DNA of 64,000 nucleotides from Anadara kagoshimensis (Eukaryota; Mollusca; Bivalvia; Arcoida; Arcidae), in contig CM037863.1 of the NCBI GenBank assembly GCA_021292105.1, positions 12,422,546-12,486,545 of the forward strand. The letters run 5' to 3'. A program made the translations under genes and the position numbers. Shown piece after piece: positions 10,072 to 21,400 of the stretch. Under the pieces are notes generated by a model. That model saw nothing but the letters and a program-made list of their open reading frames with translations. It was not told the origin of the DNA and searched no databases. The first letter of the stretch is position 1; each line of letters starts with the position of its first letter.

Positions 10072-11689
10072 ATGAAGGTCACTGTTGTTTTTCATTTTCT
10101 CTTTTCTCTGTTTATCCTTACTATTGGTTGTGATGGAAAAGAAGATGACAGATCAATGAAGATCAGAAACAAACGTCTAGATGGCCTCGTAGGGGGCTTA
10201 TTGGACCAGATGGTTGTCGAACGTTTGGAAAGAAGGAAAATATTGGAGGAGTTTCAAGCATTTAAAACTCAAGTTGGTGTCATCGGAATGAAACTGAAAG
10301 TCAGAAATAATCTTCTCCAAGACACAAAATTACTTCAGAAAAAAATACTGCGAGATGTCAAAGATATGAAAGAAAAGGTTCAAGAAGTAGCTCAGATTGC
10401 CGTGAAAACAGCATTGAAGAGGGTTTTTAGGAGGATGAAAAAACAAGAAAAGGTTTTCTCAAATGAAATAATTAACACAAATAAGGCACTAAAAGGAGTT
10501 AGTACGGCGGTTGATGGTACCAAGAAAAAACTATTAGGAGTTGAACAGAGATGTGATTTGATTCAGAAGGGGGTCGAAGTTCTGAAGAAAAAGAGTGGTA
10601 AGTTAAACTATGGTGCATGGTTGTAATAATTGTTAAATATATAAGACAGATGGTCTGTTTACGTAAATACTGTCAAACATTTTTCTTTTTTTTTAAACAT
10701 TTATTTCGGTATTGTCATGGTTTGATTCTTTAGTGTAACTGTTTTAACTCTTGTTTGTTAGTTTAGTTTTCATTTTTTAATTTCTTCAGTTTCTACATTC
10801 TGTAATTATGTTCATCGTGGTTTCATCTTTAGTTTTATTTCAATTTCCACTTCTCTTGTTGTCTTGGTTATATTGTTTATAGTGATAGAATCTTCTTGTA
10901 GAACAAAATGTATTTTCTGTTTATGGTAAAACTATGAATAATGTGATACACTTTTGTGTTGCCTTGGTTACACTGATTATAGTTATACAGTCTAACCTGG
11001 CTTAAAGGCCACCTCTGTATAAGGACCACCTGCTAATAAAGGCCAGTAGAATTGTATCCTAATTGTTCTTTATTTATATATTTTGAACCTGTAGATAAGG
11101 ACAACATGTCCATAAAGGCCACTTTTACTGGTTCCCTTGTTTGCCCTTAATAAACAGGTTTGACAGTAGTATATATGTGTAGGACAGTTTTCTTTTTATA
11201 GTTATTCTACGGATACATATGATACACGTTTTTGTTGTTTAAGTATGGTTATCTTTTTGTTTTACATTTGTATCTGTATTAAAAATGTTAATTTATTTTT
11301 CAGATGATCGCTGGAAGACCATAGCATTCTCTACATGTTTAAAGCACTATCCATTAACATCATCAGCATTGGTGTTTAAGGGTGTACTTACAAATATTGG
11401 AAGTGGATACAACGTCAGCGATGGAATGTTTTATTGTCCAAAAGGCGGAATTTACGTTTTTGCTATTTCATTAGAAAGTCAAAATAGGGGAAATGTGTAC
11501 GCTAATTTAATGAAAAACAACCAGCAAATAGCATATGTACATAAGAATGTCGGAAAATCTGATGGATATCCATCTGTGTCAGCTACAATTGCAATTAAAT
11601 TGAGTTTTGGAGACAAAGTTTGGATTAAAGGAATGGGAATAAAATACAACTATTACAGCTATTTTACAGGTGTTTATGTCGGACCCTAA
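10072..11689 (+). CDS. Secreted coiled-coil C1q-domain protein, two exons
   Basis: Coding exons are 10072-10597 and 11304-11689. The donor is G|GTAAGT and the acceptor TTTTTCAG|AT; the intron is phase 1, and joining them gives 303 residues. Exon 1 encodes a hydrophobic signal peptide (VVFHFLFSLFILTIG, residues 4-18) and then a long charged helical region (about 30-175) with heptad-like Leu/Ile/Val spacing, read as a coiled coil in place of a collagen stalk. Exon 2 encodes a globular C1q domain (about 180-303) with the typical start AFS, FKGVLTNIGSGYN, a CPKGGIYVFAIS strand and an aromatic C-terminal FTGVYVG strand. Such secreted C1q proteins are abundant in bivalves and mostly act as lectin-like recognition factors; ligand and expression cannot be inferred here. 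The reading frame is intact, and the intron carries a MITE. Confidence 0.9.
10988..11167. mobile_element. MITE family B copy in C1q intron
   Basis: About 180 bp with ends CAGTCTAACCTGGCTTAAAG and ..AATAAACAGGTTTGACAG. Internal inverted boxes read AAGGCCACCT and AAAGGCCACTTTTACTGGTT. TA dinucleotides lie on both sides, in keeping with a pogo/Tc1-mariner-derived MITE. Relatives lie at 16753, 35932 and 40487. Confidence 0.7.
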
Positions 11690-11709
11690 ATATGAATTTG
11701 TGAAGCTAA

Positions 11710-11741
11710 AATAAAAAAGAATAATTGAAATGTAGAATAAA
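11710..11741 (+). terminator. Polyadenylation signals of C1q gene
   Basis: Two AATAAA hexamers (11710-11715 and 11736-11741) lie 21 and 47 bp after the C1q stop codon and fit a short 3' UTR. Confidence 0.55.
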
Positions 11742-12820
11742 ATCATAAAGCTGCATCATACTTATCTTTCTTATAGTTATTATTTTACAATGAATTATAA
11801 TCGCACGTAATTTTACATTTTTTGATATTAAAGTCCTGCCGCAAATGTTCCAGGTATTGTTACACTGTCAACATATGTAGAAGAACGATATAGTAGTTAT
11901 TCAAAATGCATTAGAATACTAAGGAGTTAATTTTTTGACACTTAAAGTACTGACGCGAATGTCCCAAGTATTCTATTACCAACGTATTATTTACATTGGT
12001 TGTAGATCAAACTTATAATTCCAAGGCAGGCGTCAAACAAAATATTCAGAAGTGGGCGGCTGCCTTTGAAAAGACACTTCATCAAATCAAATAAGTGTAG
12101 AGCAAGCACATGAGGGCAATGTTCTGTTTTGTGTGACATTTTTATCGTCACCTGTACATTTGAATCTCGTTATCTCAAACCCCATTGGGAAATACAAATA
12201 GATAAACTAATCCGAAACTCGAGAAAAAAGTTGTTGGACGCCAGTCAAAGGGGGCGCTTATTTTTCATTTTCACTCCCATGTTTATCATCTCCTTCACAT
12301 TGACCTTTTCATATGTGATTTTCTGTATCTAATTATCATCTGTTATTTTAGAAGTTGCTCTTCTTTTATATTTTGCTGACCAAAAAATCATCCCGTTTTT
12401 GTCTCTATTTCGGTTACGCTTTTGAAATTATAATCATTGCATTCACTCCATACTTCCTGTTTTTGGTATAAGCCGTGATCAATATGGCTTAACCTGTCGG
12501 TAGTCATTTTAGCTTGGCAGTAACTAAACCTATAGCTTTAATATCGAGTTAATTTTTTTTCACGACCAATAATTAACATGATTTACGGAAGCCATGAAGT
12601 CAGTTTGAGAAGAGGTGCTTTTTTCAGTTACAATTCCTGAATCAATTACTAAGGGTATTCCGTAAGAAGTTTCCTTATGCGTAGTGCATCTGTGATCTAC
12701 ATGATCTTATAAATCTACACTACAATAGAAATTCTTCAAAGTAGTAGACATTAAATTGCAACTCAAAAACATTGGATTAGTTGATTGAAAGGGGTTGTAC
12801 AACCAAGTCAAGAATATTTT
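11742..12820. other. No gene recognised
   Basis: AT-rich DNA containing a degenerate local duplication near 11815-11960 (AAAGTCCTGCCGCAAATGTTCC and AAAGTACTGACGCGAATGTCCC, about 130 bp apart). Otherwise nothing is recognisable. Confidence 0.45.
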
Positions 12821-12824
12821 TAGG

Positions 12825-12980
12825 TTTGATTTTAGCTCAGCTGACCGAAGTTCATGTGAGCTCATACCTAAGCACAGCTTGTGTATGTGCGTGTGCATGT
12901 GTACGTACGTGTACATCGTTAACACCTATTTTCGACTTCTCCGACGAAACTATCAGATAGATTTTGATGAATCTAGGTTA
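12825..12980 (+). repeat. Dispersed mollusc repeat fragment (GCTCAGCTGACCGAAG box)
   Basis: The order TTTAGCTCAGCTGACCGAAG, AAGTTCATGTGAGCT, TTTTCGACTTCTCCGACGAA then AGATTTTGATGAATCT follows a repeat common in bivalve genomes, here without its usual GTCC microsatellite. The identity is from memory. Confidence 0.45.
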
Positions 12981-13009
12981 GAAGTATCAAAGGTCCAGTG
13001 CAATTTAAA

Positions 13010-13167
13010 TTTGTTCGTGGCGTTGCCCGTTAAAGAACATTCCCGGCACATTGCACTGAGCACACTGCAAAGGTAAACATCCCAGTGACTTTACCTATGC
13101 TGATGCCGTCCCGTAAGTGAAATATTCTTAACTGGGACGTTAAACCCCAATCAATTAATCAATCATT
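13010..13167 (+). mobile_element. SINE 3' part, degenerate
   Basis: Ends with AAGTGAAATATTCTTAACTG GGACGTTAAACCCC and a TCAATTAATCAATCA tail. This is the same tail as in the tRNA-derived SINEs at 13380 and 15868. The tRNA head is missing or unrecognisable. Confidence 0.6.
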
Positions 13168-13379
13168 GTTAAAATGTGGTGTCAGTCCTTACTGTTAATG
13201 AGTTTTTTTTACTACTGACTAAACTATCATATTTAATCTTTAGACAGGTGAGATGTGGTAATCACGGTCTCATAACTGCAGTAGATTTCCGCGTCTCCGA
13301 ATTTAGGGTTATAAAAAGAACGCCATCTATATGTCACGTGATTAATTTGTCAGTTTTCACAGTTTTAACATTGCTCGAG

Positions 13380-13706
13380 TTGAGTTGAGTAATGGTGCTT
13401 AACGTCCCAGTCAAGAATATTTCACTTATATCGAGACGTCGCTAGCTATAGGCGAAGGTGCAGAAATTTTGCAATGGCATTATACAGAAGGGTTCTTCAG
13501 CGTGACAAGCCTTCCGTGACACAGGACCTCGTTTATTATAAGTTCCCATCCGAAAGGACCGTGTTTTTCATTTCGTAATGCCGAGTGCTTGGCGAAAGAA
13601 CAGTCACTGCCTACATTCAAATCTTGGGTCAGACCCGGTCGGGGTTCGAATCCACGACTTCCAACTTACGGAGCGAGCACTTAGACAACTGAGCTATAAG
13701 AGTGGT
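13380..13706 (-). mobile_element. tRNA-derived SINE, near full length
   Basis: Read on the - strand, the head at 13706-13640 contains a tRNA-like box A (TAGCTCAGTTGT) and box B (GGTTCGAATCC as read on +). It is followed by a SINE body (CGAAAGAACCGTG-type boxes) and the tail CTTGACTGGGACGTTAAGCA at 13380-13410. Sister copies are at 15868-16183 (+) and 32550-32905 (-). A relation to the molluscan RUDI/V-SINE group is possible but was not tested. Confidence 0.75.
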
Positions 13707-14956
13707 CCAACAATGCTTTGGGGTTGTGATTGAAATCAGATTCGATGCCTTCATTAATTCGTATATCTGACATAAAAGAATCGGCATACATCATCTATGA
13801 GTGATAAGTATGACACAATTATGAATTAAATATATTTTATTTTATTACTTTATTGATAACAGTAAGGTATTTTACTGACAGCTAAGATTCTTTTGTCTTT
13901 TCTGAAATCAGGTTTTGTTCACATTCTGGGAATTATCCGTTAAGCCAAACATTTTCAATTTCTACTGAACATATTAACATTTCATATGATTCTACTCTTC
14001 TAATGAATTTCTTATCCAATAGGTTTTATGCACCGCAATTTAAAACCACTTCATGTAAGAAATCACCACAATGTACTGTTTTTCGTCTAATTTCTTTATC
14101 GAAAATGAATATCCTGCTCAACTTGAGACTTAATACAACTCAAATAAGAAGTTATGAACAGTGGGGAATCTTGAGGGTGAGCTTCGGGGTAGGATCCCCC
14201 CTCTTTATTTCGGTTCATGATATTATTTATGTGTGCATCACTTGTTCCGAATGCAGGAATTTGTGGAATTTTATACTTCATTGAAAAAATTATTTGGGGG
14301 ACCGCACATCTTCATCAACGAAAAAATATTCCCCTTTTCACAATTTCTGGATCTGCGACTGAAGAGTACAAATTCATGTACATGTATAAATATAACGAAT
14401 TTGGGTAATGAATTCAGTTTTTCCGAAACTGTTTTACTTATAGGTGTAAATTTCCCCGCAATTTAAAATTAAATAAGCCAATAGAGACAAATACTGCCCA
14501 GTTGAAAGATTGAGTTACCTCCCTTCCACTGTTGCTATTAATGATAAAACCGGGTTTTGTCTAATATTCCCTGCTTACAAATCATCAAAATTATGAAGCA
14601 TCGATTGACCAATCACTCTTTGCTATAGGGAAACAACTTTGACCTGTTCGTTTGACCTTTGATTTAAATATTTATCACGGACCAAGTGCATCCATGTATA
14701 GGGAGCACAGGTGTTTATTTTTTCTACATAATGTGAACACTAATCATGTACCTAGAATACATAGTATTAACAGTGAATCCTACTACAACCCATTTATTGG
14801 GTGGATCCTTCTATATGAATACTTCCAATGAAAGTTAAAACGGACAGGCCAATGTTGTTTACCTATACCCTTATAATGTTTACGTAAACACTTTCATAAA
14901 GAACTTTTTGTCACATTTCAAAAATAATGTTGTCTCTTTTCAACATTTTAAAAGAA
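13707..14956. other. No gene recognised
   Basis: Several short overlapping open frames around 14003-14466 show no domain and no splice structure that I could defend. This may be the 3' flank of the FAM167 gene. Confidence 0.4.
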
Positions 14957-15464
14957 GAGAACCGTGCCTCCCGGATAACTTCATGGGCGTCACTCATGGT
15001 TGTTTAAACAGATTTTAAGGGAAGGTACATAATACTTTATTTGTATTCCATCACATAGTTATAGCCTTACATATATTAAGGTAAATATTGAGAACCGCCT
15101 GGTAGATAAGTTCTTGGGGGTCACACCTGGTTGTTTAAATAAACCCCAAAGGAGAGAAGGTACGTAATAATTTTGTGTATTCCGGCCATCTCACAGCCCA
15201 AAAGTAAATTCAGAATAAATATCAAAATATTGAGAACCGCCTGGTGGATAAATTCATGGGCGTCACTCCAAATTGTCCTAACAGGTCGCAAAGGAAGGGG
15301 CGTAATGTTTTTTTTTTTGTGAAATCCATCTCAGAACCTTATGTAAATTCATAAATATCAATATATTGAGAACAGTCTGGTAGATAAATTCATGGGCGTC
15401 ACTCCTTGTTTGATTTGTATAATCTATCTCACATATACAACCTTCCGTGAATTAAGGATGAATA
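14957..15464 (-). repeat. Tandem copies of the FAM167 C-terminal tail plus 3' flank
   Basis: The box GAGAACCGCCTGGTRGATAA, which antisense encodes the STRRFS end of the FAM167-like protein, recurs at 14957, 15090, 15232 and 15368 before the real one at 15475. The period is 107-142 bp. Each copy keeps the adjacent TTCATGGGCGTCACTCC, antisense GVTPMN. The nearest two keep the tail reading frame almost intact; the farthest is decayed. They lie downstream of the true stop codon, so they are either 3' UTR or untranscribed flank. Confidence 0.8.
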
Positions 15465-18400
15465 TCAAAATATTGAGAACCGCCTGGTGGATAAATTCAT
15501 GGGCGTCACTCCTAGTTGCCTTAATGGGTTATTATTATGAATAGATTCGATAGGAATATCACATATATTTTGTATTTCCTGAATCTCTTCCATGTCATAT
15601 TTCACTTCCTCTAACATGTCCTGATGTTGTTGACAGCTACGTCTAAGTTTTAACTGATGTATGTCCTGACGAATTGATAATAAAGTCCTCGCTAATTCTT
15701 GGTCCTGTGACCTCATTTCACACTGAAAAAAGAGAAAAGACATATCAAAGTCAAACATAAAAAAATCCCGGCTTATAAATATGTGTTGCACCAATCTGCG
15801 AGTTTAACTGAAAGTTGGTTAAACCTACCGAAACAAAATGTCAATACATGTTCTAATTCATAATCCTGTGGTCTCATTAGTGCTCGCTTCGTAAGTGGGA
15901 GGTTGTGGGGTTGATCTTGACCGGTTCTGACCCAAGACTTAAAAGTAATTATTCTTTCGCCACGCACTCGACATTACGAAATGAAAACCACGGTTCTTTC
16001 GGATGTGAACGTAAAATAAACGAGGTGTCATGGTAGGCGTGACACGATAAAGAACTCTGCTGTACAATGCCATCAGTGCAATGCACAGACAAAGTTACAG
16101 CATTTTCACCTATAGCTCGCGACGTCTCGATATAAGTGAAATATTCTTGACTGGGACGTCAAACACCATTACTCAAATCAACTAATTTTACATGAAAAAG
16201 TAAAAAAGAGAGGTCAAGGTTATATAAGCATCAAACTTCTGTAATAGGTTAAAATCACAAGCCAAAAGCAAAGTAAAAACTTTGAAAAACGGCAAATTAA
16301 GTTAATCCGTGAACTCCTATTAGGGAAGTGAGGTCGGATGCTCCGGAAGGGTTTTCAATATGATAAGCTGCTTTGGTCACAGCATTCAAGTAAAACGCGC
16401 GTACGTTCCAGTAAATTTTAAAACTGACTTTTAATTTTGAAATTCACTGTCCCTTAAAACTTGCTTAGATTTTGTAAACATTCTTGTTTAACGTTTTTAC
16501 TACTAATTTGTGAGCACAGCATGACAGGTTATTCACGTGATCTGACAAGATAATCACGTGGTCTGACAAGATAATCACGTGGTCTGACAAGATAATCATG
16601 TGACCAGCTGACAAGATAATCACCTAACATATTTATAACCCATGTGTGATCAATAGTGCATTAAAATTGCCTAATTTCAAATTTAATTTACAGGTGACTG
16701 ATTTACAACTGATTTAAATCTGATAAAATACTGTATATAAAGCATTCATATACAGTCGAATATGCCTAAGGACCAACTTTATATAAGGACCAGCTGCTTT
16801 TAAAGACCAGTAATATTTTATCCTAATTGTCCTTTATTCGTAATTTTAACCACTGTAAAGTAGCCATCAGCTTGTTATTCATTTATGTTATTTGAGACTG
16901 TATATATAAAGGCCACCTGTCCATAAAGGACATTTTACTGGTTCTCTAGGGTGGACTTTATAGACAACTTTGACTGTTTTCTAATGTGTTATATGATTAT
17001 TATGTCAAAAATACCATCCAGCATGTATTGATTCTAAAACGTCGCATCAGTTATTAAATTTTGTTTTAGCCTTTACCAATACAGTTAAGATGCCTGAATA
17101 ATGTTGTTTAAACCCCCAGGTCAAACTATTTTATCCCCCGCCTTTTGAAGAAAGAGGGGATATAAAATTCTAGTTTCCGTCCGTCCGTCCGCAATTCCGT
17201 CCGAAATTCTTGTCTGCGCAAATTATGAAGCACTATTTCACGAAACTTAGTGCAAAGCATCAACATTGATAAGGGATGCGCATATCGTTAACCCGAGTTG
17301 GTTTGTTCATTGTCCTGGGAGTTGTTGCCCTTTGAACATAAGGGCAATTCACAAAAACAGAACCTGCTGGCAAGGGATCCTAATTCGCTGAATTTGCTTG
17401 TTTCACTTATATCAAGGTGGTCAGTTATTGGATGGTAATTTTGATTAAAGGTGCTTTGTTACGCCACATAGCGGTGTTGCCGCATAAACGCGCCCGACAC
17501 GTCTATGCGGAGAATTTCAACGCATAAAGAGGTCGGCCACGTATATGCGGCGGTGTTCAACGCATAAACATGTGGTGCTTATATGCGGCGCGAGGCTGCC
17601 TTTTTGACGCATAAAGAGGACTCATTTTAATAACTTAGTATGAATTTTAAAAAGAGCTAATATCTAGAAAAATACGATGGTGGTGACATTAATTATGACG
17701 ATGACAATTGACTGTAATGTTGATGAGCGTTAAATTGTGATTTTGGTAGAATTTCGGCTATTGCTTTAATAATATAATAATAATAATAATAATGATATTA
17801 ATAATAATAATGATAATGATGATCACGATGATAGTGATGGTGGTGTTTTTTTTAATGAAGGTGTTAATGATGATGGTGTAGGTGATGATAGTAAATGTTT
17901 TCTTTATGCGGCGGAATGTAGCCTTTTTGCCGCATTAAAGCAATCTCTATATGCGTTGAAATTCCCCACATAGACGTGTTGGAACACGTTTATGCGGCAA
18001 CACCGCTATGTGGCGTAACAGTGCTTTACGTCAAGCTTTTTTCACGTGTATCGAGGCGGTTAGTTTAGGAATGGTAAAGGAATCGAAACCGGAGTGACCG
18101 TAGAAAACCACCGACTTGCGGCAAACGTTCTTAAAACTAGAATCTGTATAAGTGGGATTTGAACCAATGCGGCGAGACATGTTATTTTAAAATAGTTCTA
18201 AAAGTAGTTATTGTATTGTGAAGGATACATGTACATCTTTAAGTTTAGACAAATGTCAACTAAAGTTATCCTATCTCAACAAAACGTCACTAGCCTGTAT
18301 GTTAAGCAGGTGTTTTAGCAAAAAATAGATACATTCGCCTTTTTTAATACTTGCAACGAAAACAAGTAACAGTTAGGCTAAAGTTTGATATAACCCTTTA

Positions 18401-21400
18401 ACTGGCAGATGCGCTAAGCAACGCCATTTTGATTTTCGGCGTGTCAGGTGTACTATTTTCGGTGTGAAAATGTAATTTGTGGACGGATCTTTAAAACCCT
18501 GGTACCAGTCGGATATTGTGCTATGTTGTACATGGACACGTTATTTTCATAAAATGACAAAAATTAGCATACGACACAAAATATCACATTGTTTATTTAA
18601 CTTTCAATAATTTTGTTTTGTTCTTTTTTTTATTTACTTATTAATTTTTTTTTTTTTTATTTTTACCTGTTTTGATTTTTTTTTGTTTCACAATAACAAA
18701 CAACATTAATACGGTTTTGTTCTTCGTTTTTATTTGTGATATGTGTTGTTACAGTCATGTTATGTTTATGACTGTTGTTAAAGTTCACGAACTGATATAC
18801 GCACTAGAAATTATTAAATATTAAGTAATAATCCTGCATGGAGTGCATTTCCTCGTTGAGACGTTTTTGACTTTAATTTTTATTAAGTTTTTGACAGTAT
18901 AATTGTTTCACAATATTACAAACATAATAATAAAAACTAAAAATAAACAGTATATATGAAAACAAGAGTGCCCATTGTCATAATTTTACAAAAAGGTAGT
19001 ATTTTGGAATTATATTTTTAAATTTATATATACAGTGCAGACAACACTTAGCTAACGAATTAACGTCAAATCGGCAATTTGAATATTAAGTAAAAGTTCT
19101 GCATGCGGTGCATTTCCTCGTTGAGATATTTTCTACTTAGACAACACTTAGCTAACGAATTAACGTCAAATGGGCAATTTTAATATTAAGTAAAAGTTCT
19201 GCATTGGGTGCATTTCTTCGTTGAGATATTTTCTACTTAGACAACACTTAGCTAACGAATTAACGTCAAATCGGCAGCTCATCCCGGGTTCTCTTTACCC
19301 CTATTCCTACAGTTTTGCCATGTGCTACGTTTGAATTACATTTTTTCATAAAAATTCAAAAGTAGCACATGACAGTTTTTATTTAAGCAATTGCGATAAA
19401 TCTATATCTTGGCAGTGTTTCGTCCATTTCTCGGTCACTCTGAAGCCGAGCTTCGATTCCGTAAACAACCCCCCCCCCCCCCACAAAAAAAAAAAAAAAA
19501 AAAAAAAAAAAATTACAAGTACAAGTTAGGCCGAAGTTTGGTATGCTGGCAGTACCAGTCGGATGTGTTGTACTTAATTATTTTATTAATGTCATGTTGT
19601 ACCTTTTTAGATACTTTTTTTCTTGAAAAGTAAAACATCAGCAAATGACACTCAATAAAACATTATATATTTATCATTTATTTATAATTTTGTTTTGTTC
19701 TTTTTTTTTTTTTTTACTTATTTATTAATTCTATTTTTTACTTTTATCTATTTTCATTTTTTGTTTAGCGCTACACAGAAAATTAAACACGGTTTATGAC
19801 CTTCCATTTTTATTTGTGATATGCGTTAATTTACAGTCCTTTTATGTTTATAACGGTTGTAAAGGTTCAGGCACTAAGATATACGCAATTGATGTTTTTA
19901 GACTATTAAGTAAAAGTTCTGCATGGGGTGCATTTCCTCGTTGAGATATTTTTGACTTTAATTTTTATTAAGTTTTTGACAGTATAATTGTTTCACAATA
20001 TTAAAAACATAACAATAAAAACTAAAAATAAACAGTATATATGAAAACAAGAATGTCCATTGTAATAATTTTACAATAAGGTAGTATTTTGAAATTCTAA
20101 TTTATTTCTATATATACACGTATCTTTTTTCACAGAATGGACCACGTGTTATACAAATGTTCTAAACAGTGACACCTACAGTTAAAAATAAACATTCTAA
20201 TGATAGGAATAAAAAAAGATGAATATTTATTATACCTGTTTTACAATGGACAATTATTTCATAAATATTACAATAAAATCTAAAAATAAATAATTTAAAT
20301 AAAATTAAAATAGTTGCAATGACACGTGCCATAAAATGTTTTGTCAGGCTTACCTTTGTTAAGCATGCAAAACGCGTGTATATAAAACTACTCAAAATAT
20401 TTAAATTGCACTTAAAATAAATTATTTAAATCAAATTTAAAGAACATATTTTTGTTAACAAAAGAAGTAGTCTTTGGTCAACATCTGTCCGCGTAAGAGA
20501 TTCTGTATGTTGTGAGATCGACAACATGGACAGTTTCATAACTTTAGGCGACCGTCTACTGTTGATAATAAAACATCAACGATAGCGAGCCGTACACTTT
20601 ATACTTCAAATGACGCTATGAATGAAATAGAAAATGAATATTTAAGTTTTTCAAGTAAATATAGATATGTATGTTTAACTGGAGATTTTAATTCTAGAGT
20701 GTCAGATCTTAAGGATTATTTTGAAGTTAATGAATTAAATGAATTTGAATTAGCACTTGATGAATCTGAAATTGACCAGTTTTCTGATGTTCAGAGGCTA
20801 GATGGTTTAAATGTACCAAGGTATAGATCAAATAAAGATCAAAAGAGGAACTCATATGGCACAAAATTTTTGAATTTTTGTAAATCAATAATATGTATAT
20901 TTTTAATGGTCGTATTGGTGAAGACCGTGGTGTTGGTAATTACACTACTGTAAAGAACACCGTTATTGATTATTTTGTCAGTAATATAGAATTTTTAACA
21001 CTTGTAAATAATTTTCGCATTTTTGAGTTTAGTAAATTATATTCTGATGTACATAAGTCAATGGTTTGCGAACTGATACCCAAGCCTATTGTAAGTGAAA
21101 AAGTAGAAACTACTGTACCGGAAGTAGAATCGATTCGACCTTGGGATGTTGCCAAGGCTGAGGTTTTTACTGAAAATATTGACTATGAAACTGTACAAAT
21201 TGTATATAATGATTTATGTGATATATATGTGGATGCAAATACTGTTGATAAAATTAATAATATTAATGACGCTATATCAAACATTTTATTAACAGCTGCA
21301 AAGAATACACTTGGTACTTTTAATAAATATGTTACAAAAAAGGTTGGTAATGTAAAACATAAAGAGTGGTTTAATTATGATTGTAAGGTAGCACGTAAGA

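Larger units (their letters stand above)
18365..20550. repeat. Tandem duplication of about 1.1 kb in FAM167 intron
   Basis: Unit 1 (about 18365-19500) and unit 2 (about 19515-20550) share, in order, GTTAGGCYRAAGTTTG, CCAGTCGGAT, ATTTTGTTTTGTTC, GTTCTGCATG/ATCCTGCATGG, TTGACTTTAATTTTTATTAA and AAACAGTATATATGAAAACA. The third relative is the segment at 500-1345. Unit 1 carries a MITE-A, interrupted by a hairpin, that unit 2 lacks. Confidence 0.75.

Noticed and set aside
13640..13706. Possible tRNA gene (box A and box B present)
   Set aside because: The cloverleaf cannot be completed and the sequence continues into a SINE body and tail; the same holds at 15868, 32830 and 52067.
14003..14466. 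Cluster of overlapping short frames
   Set aside because: No splice structure, domain or frame consistency could be defended.
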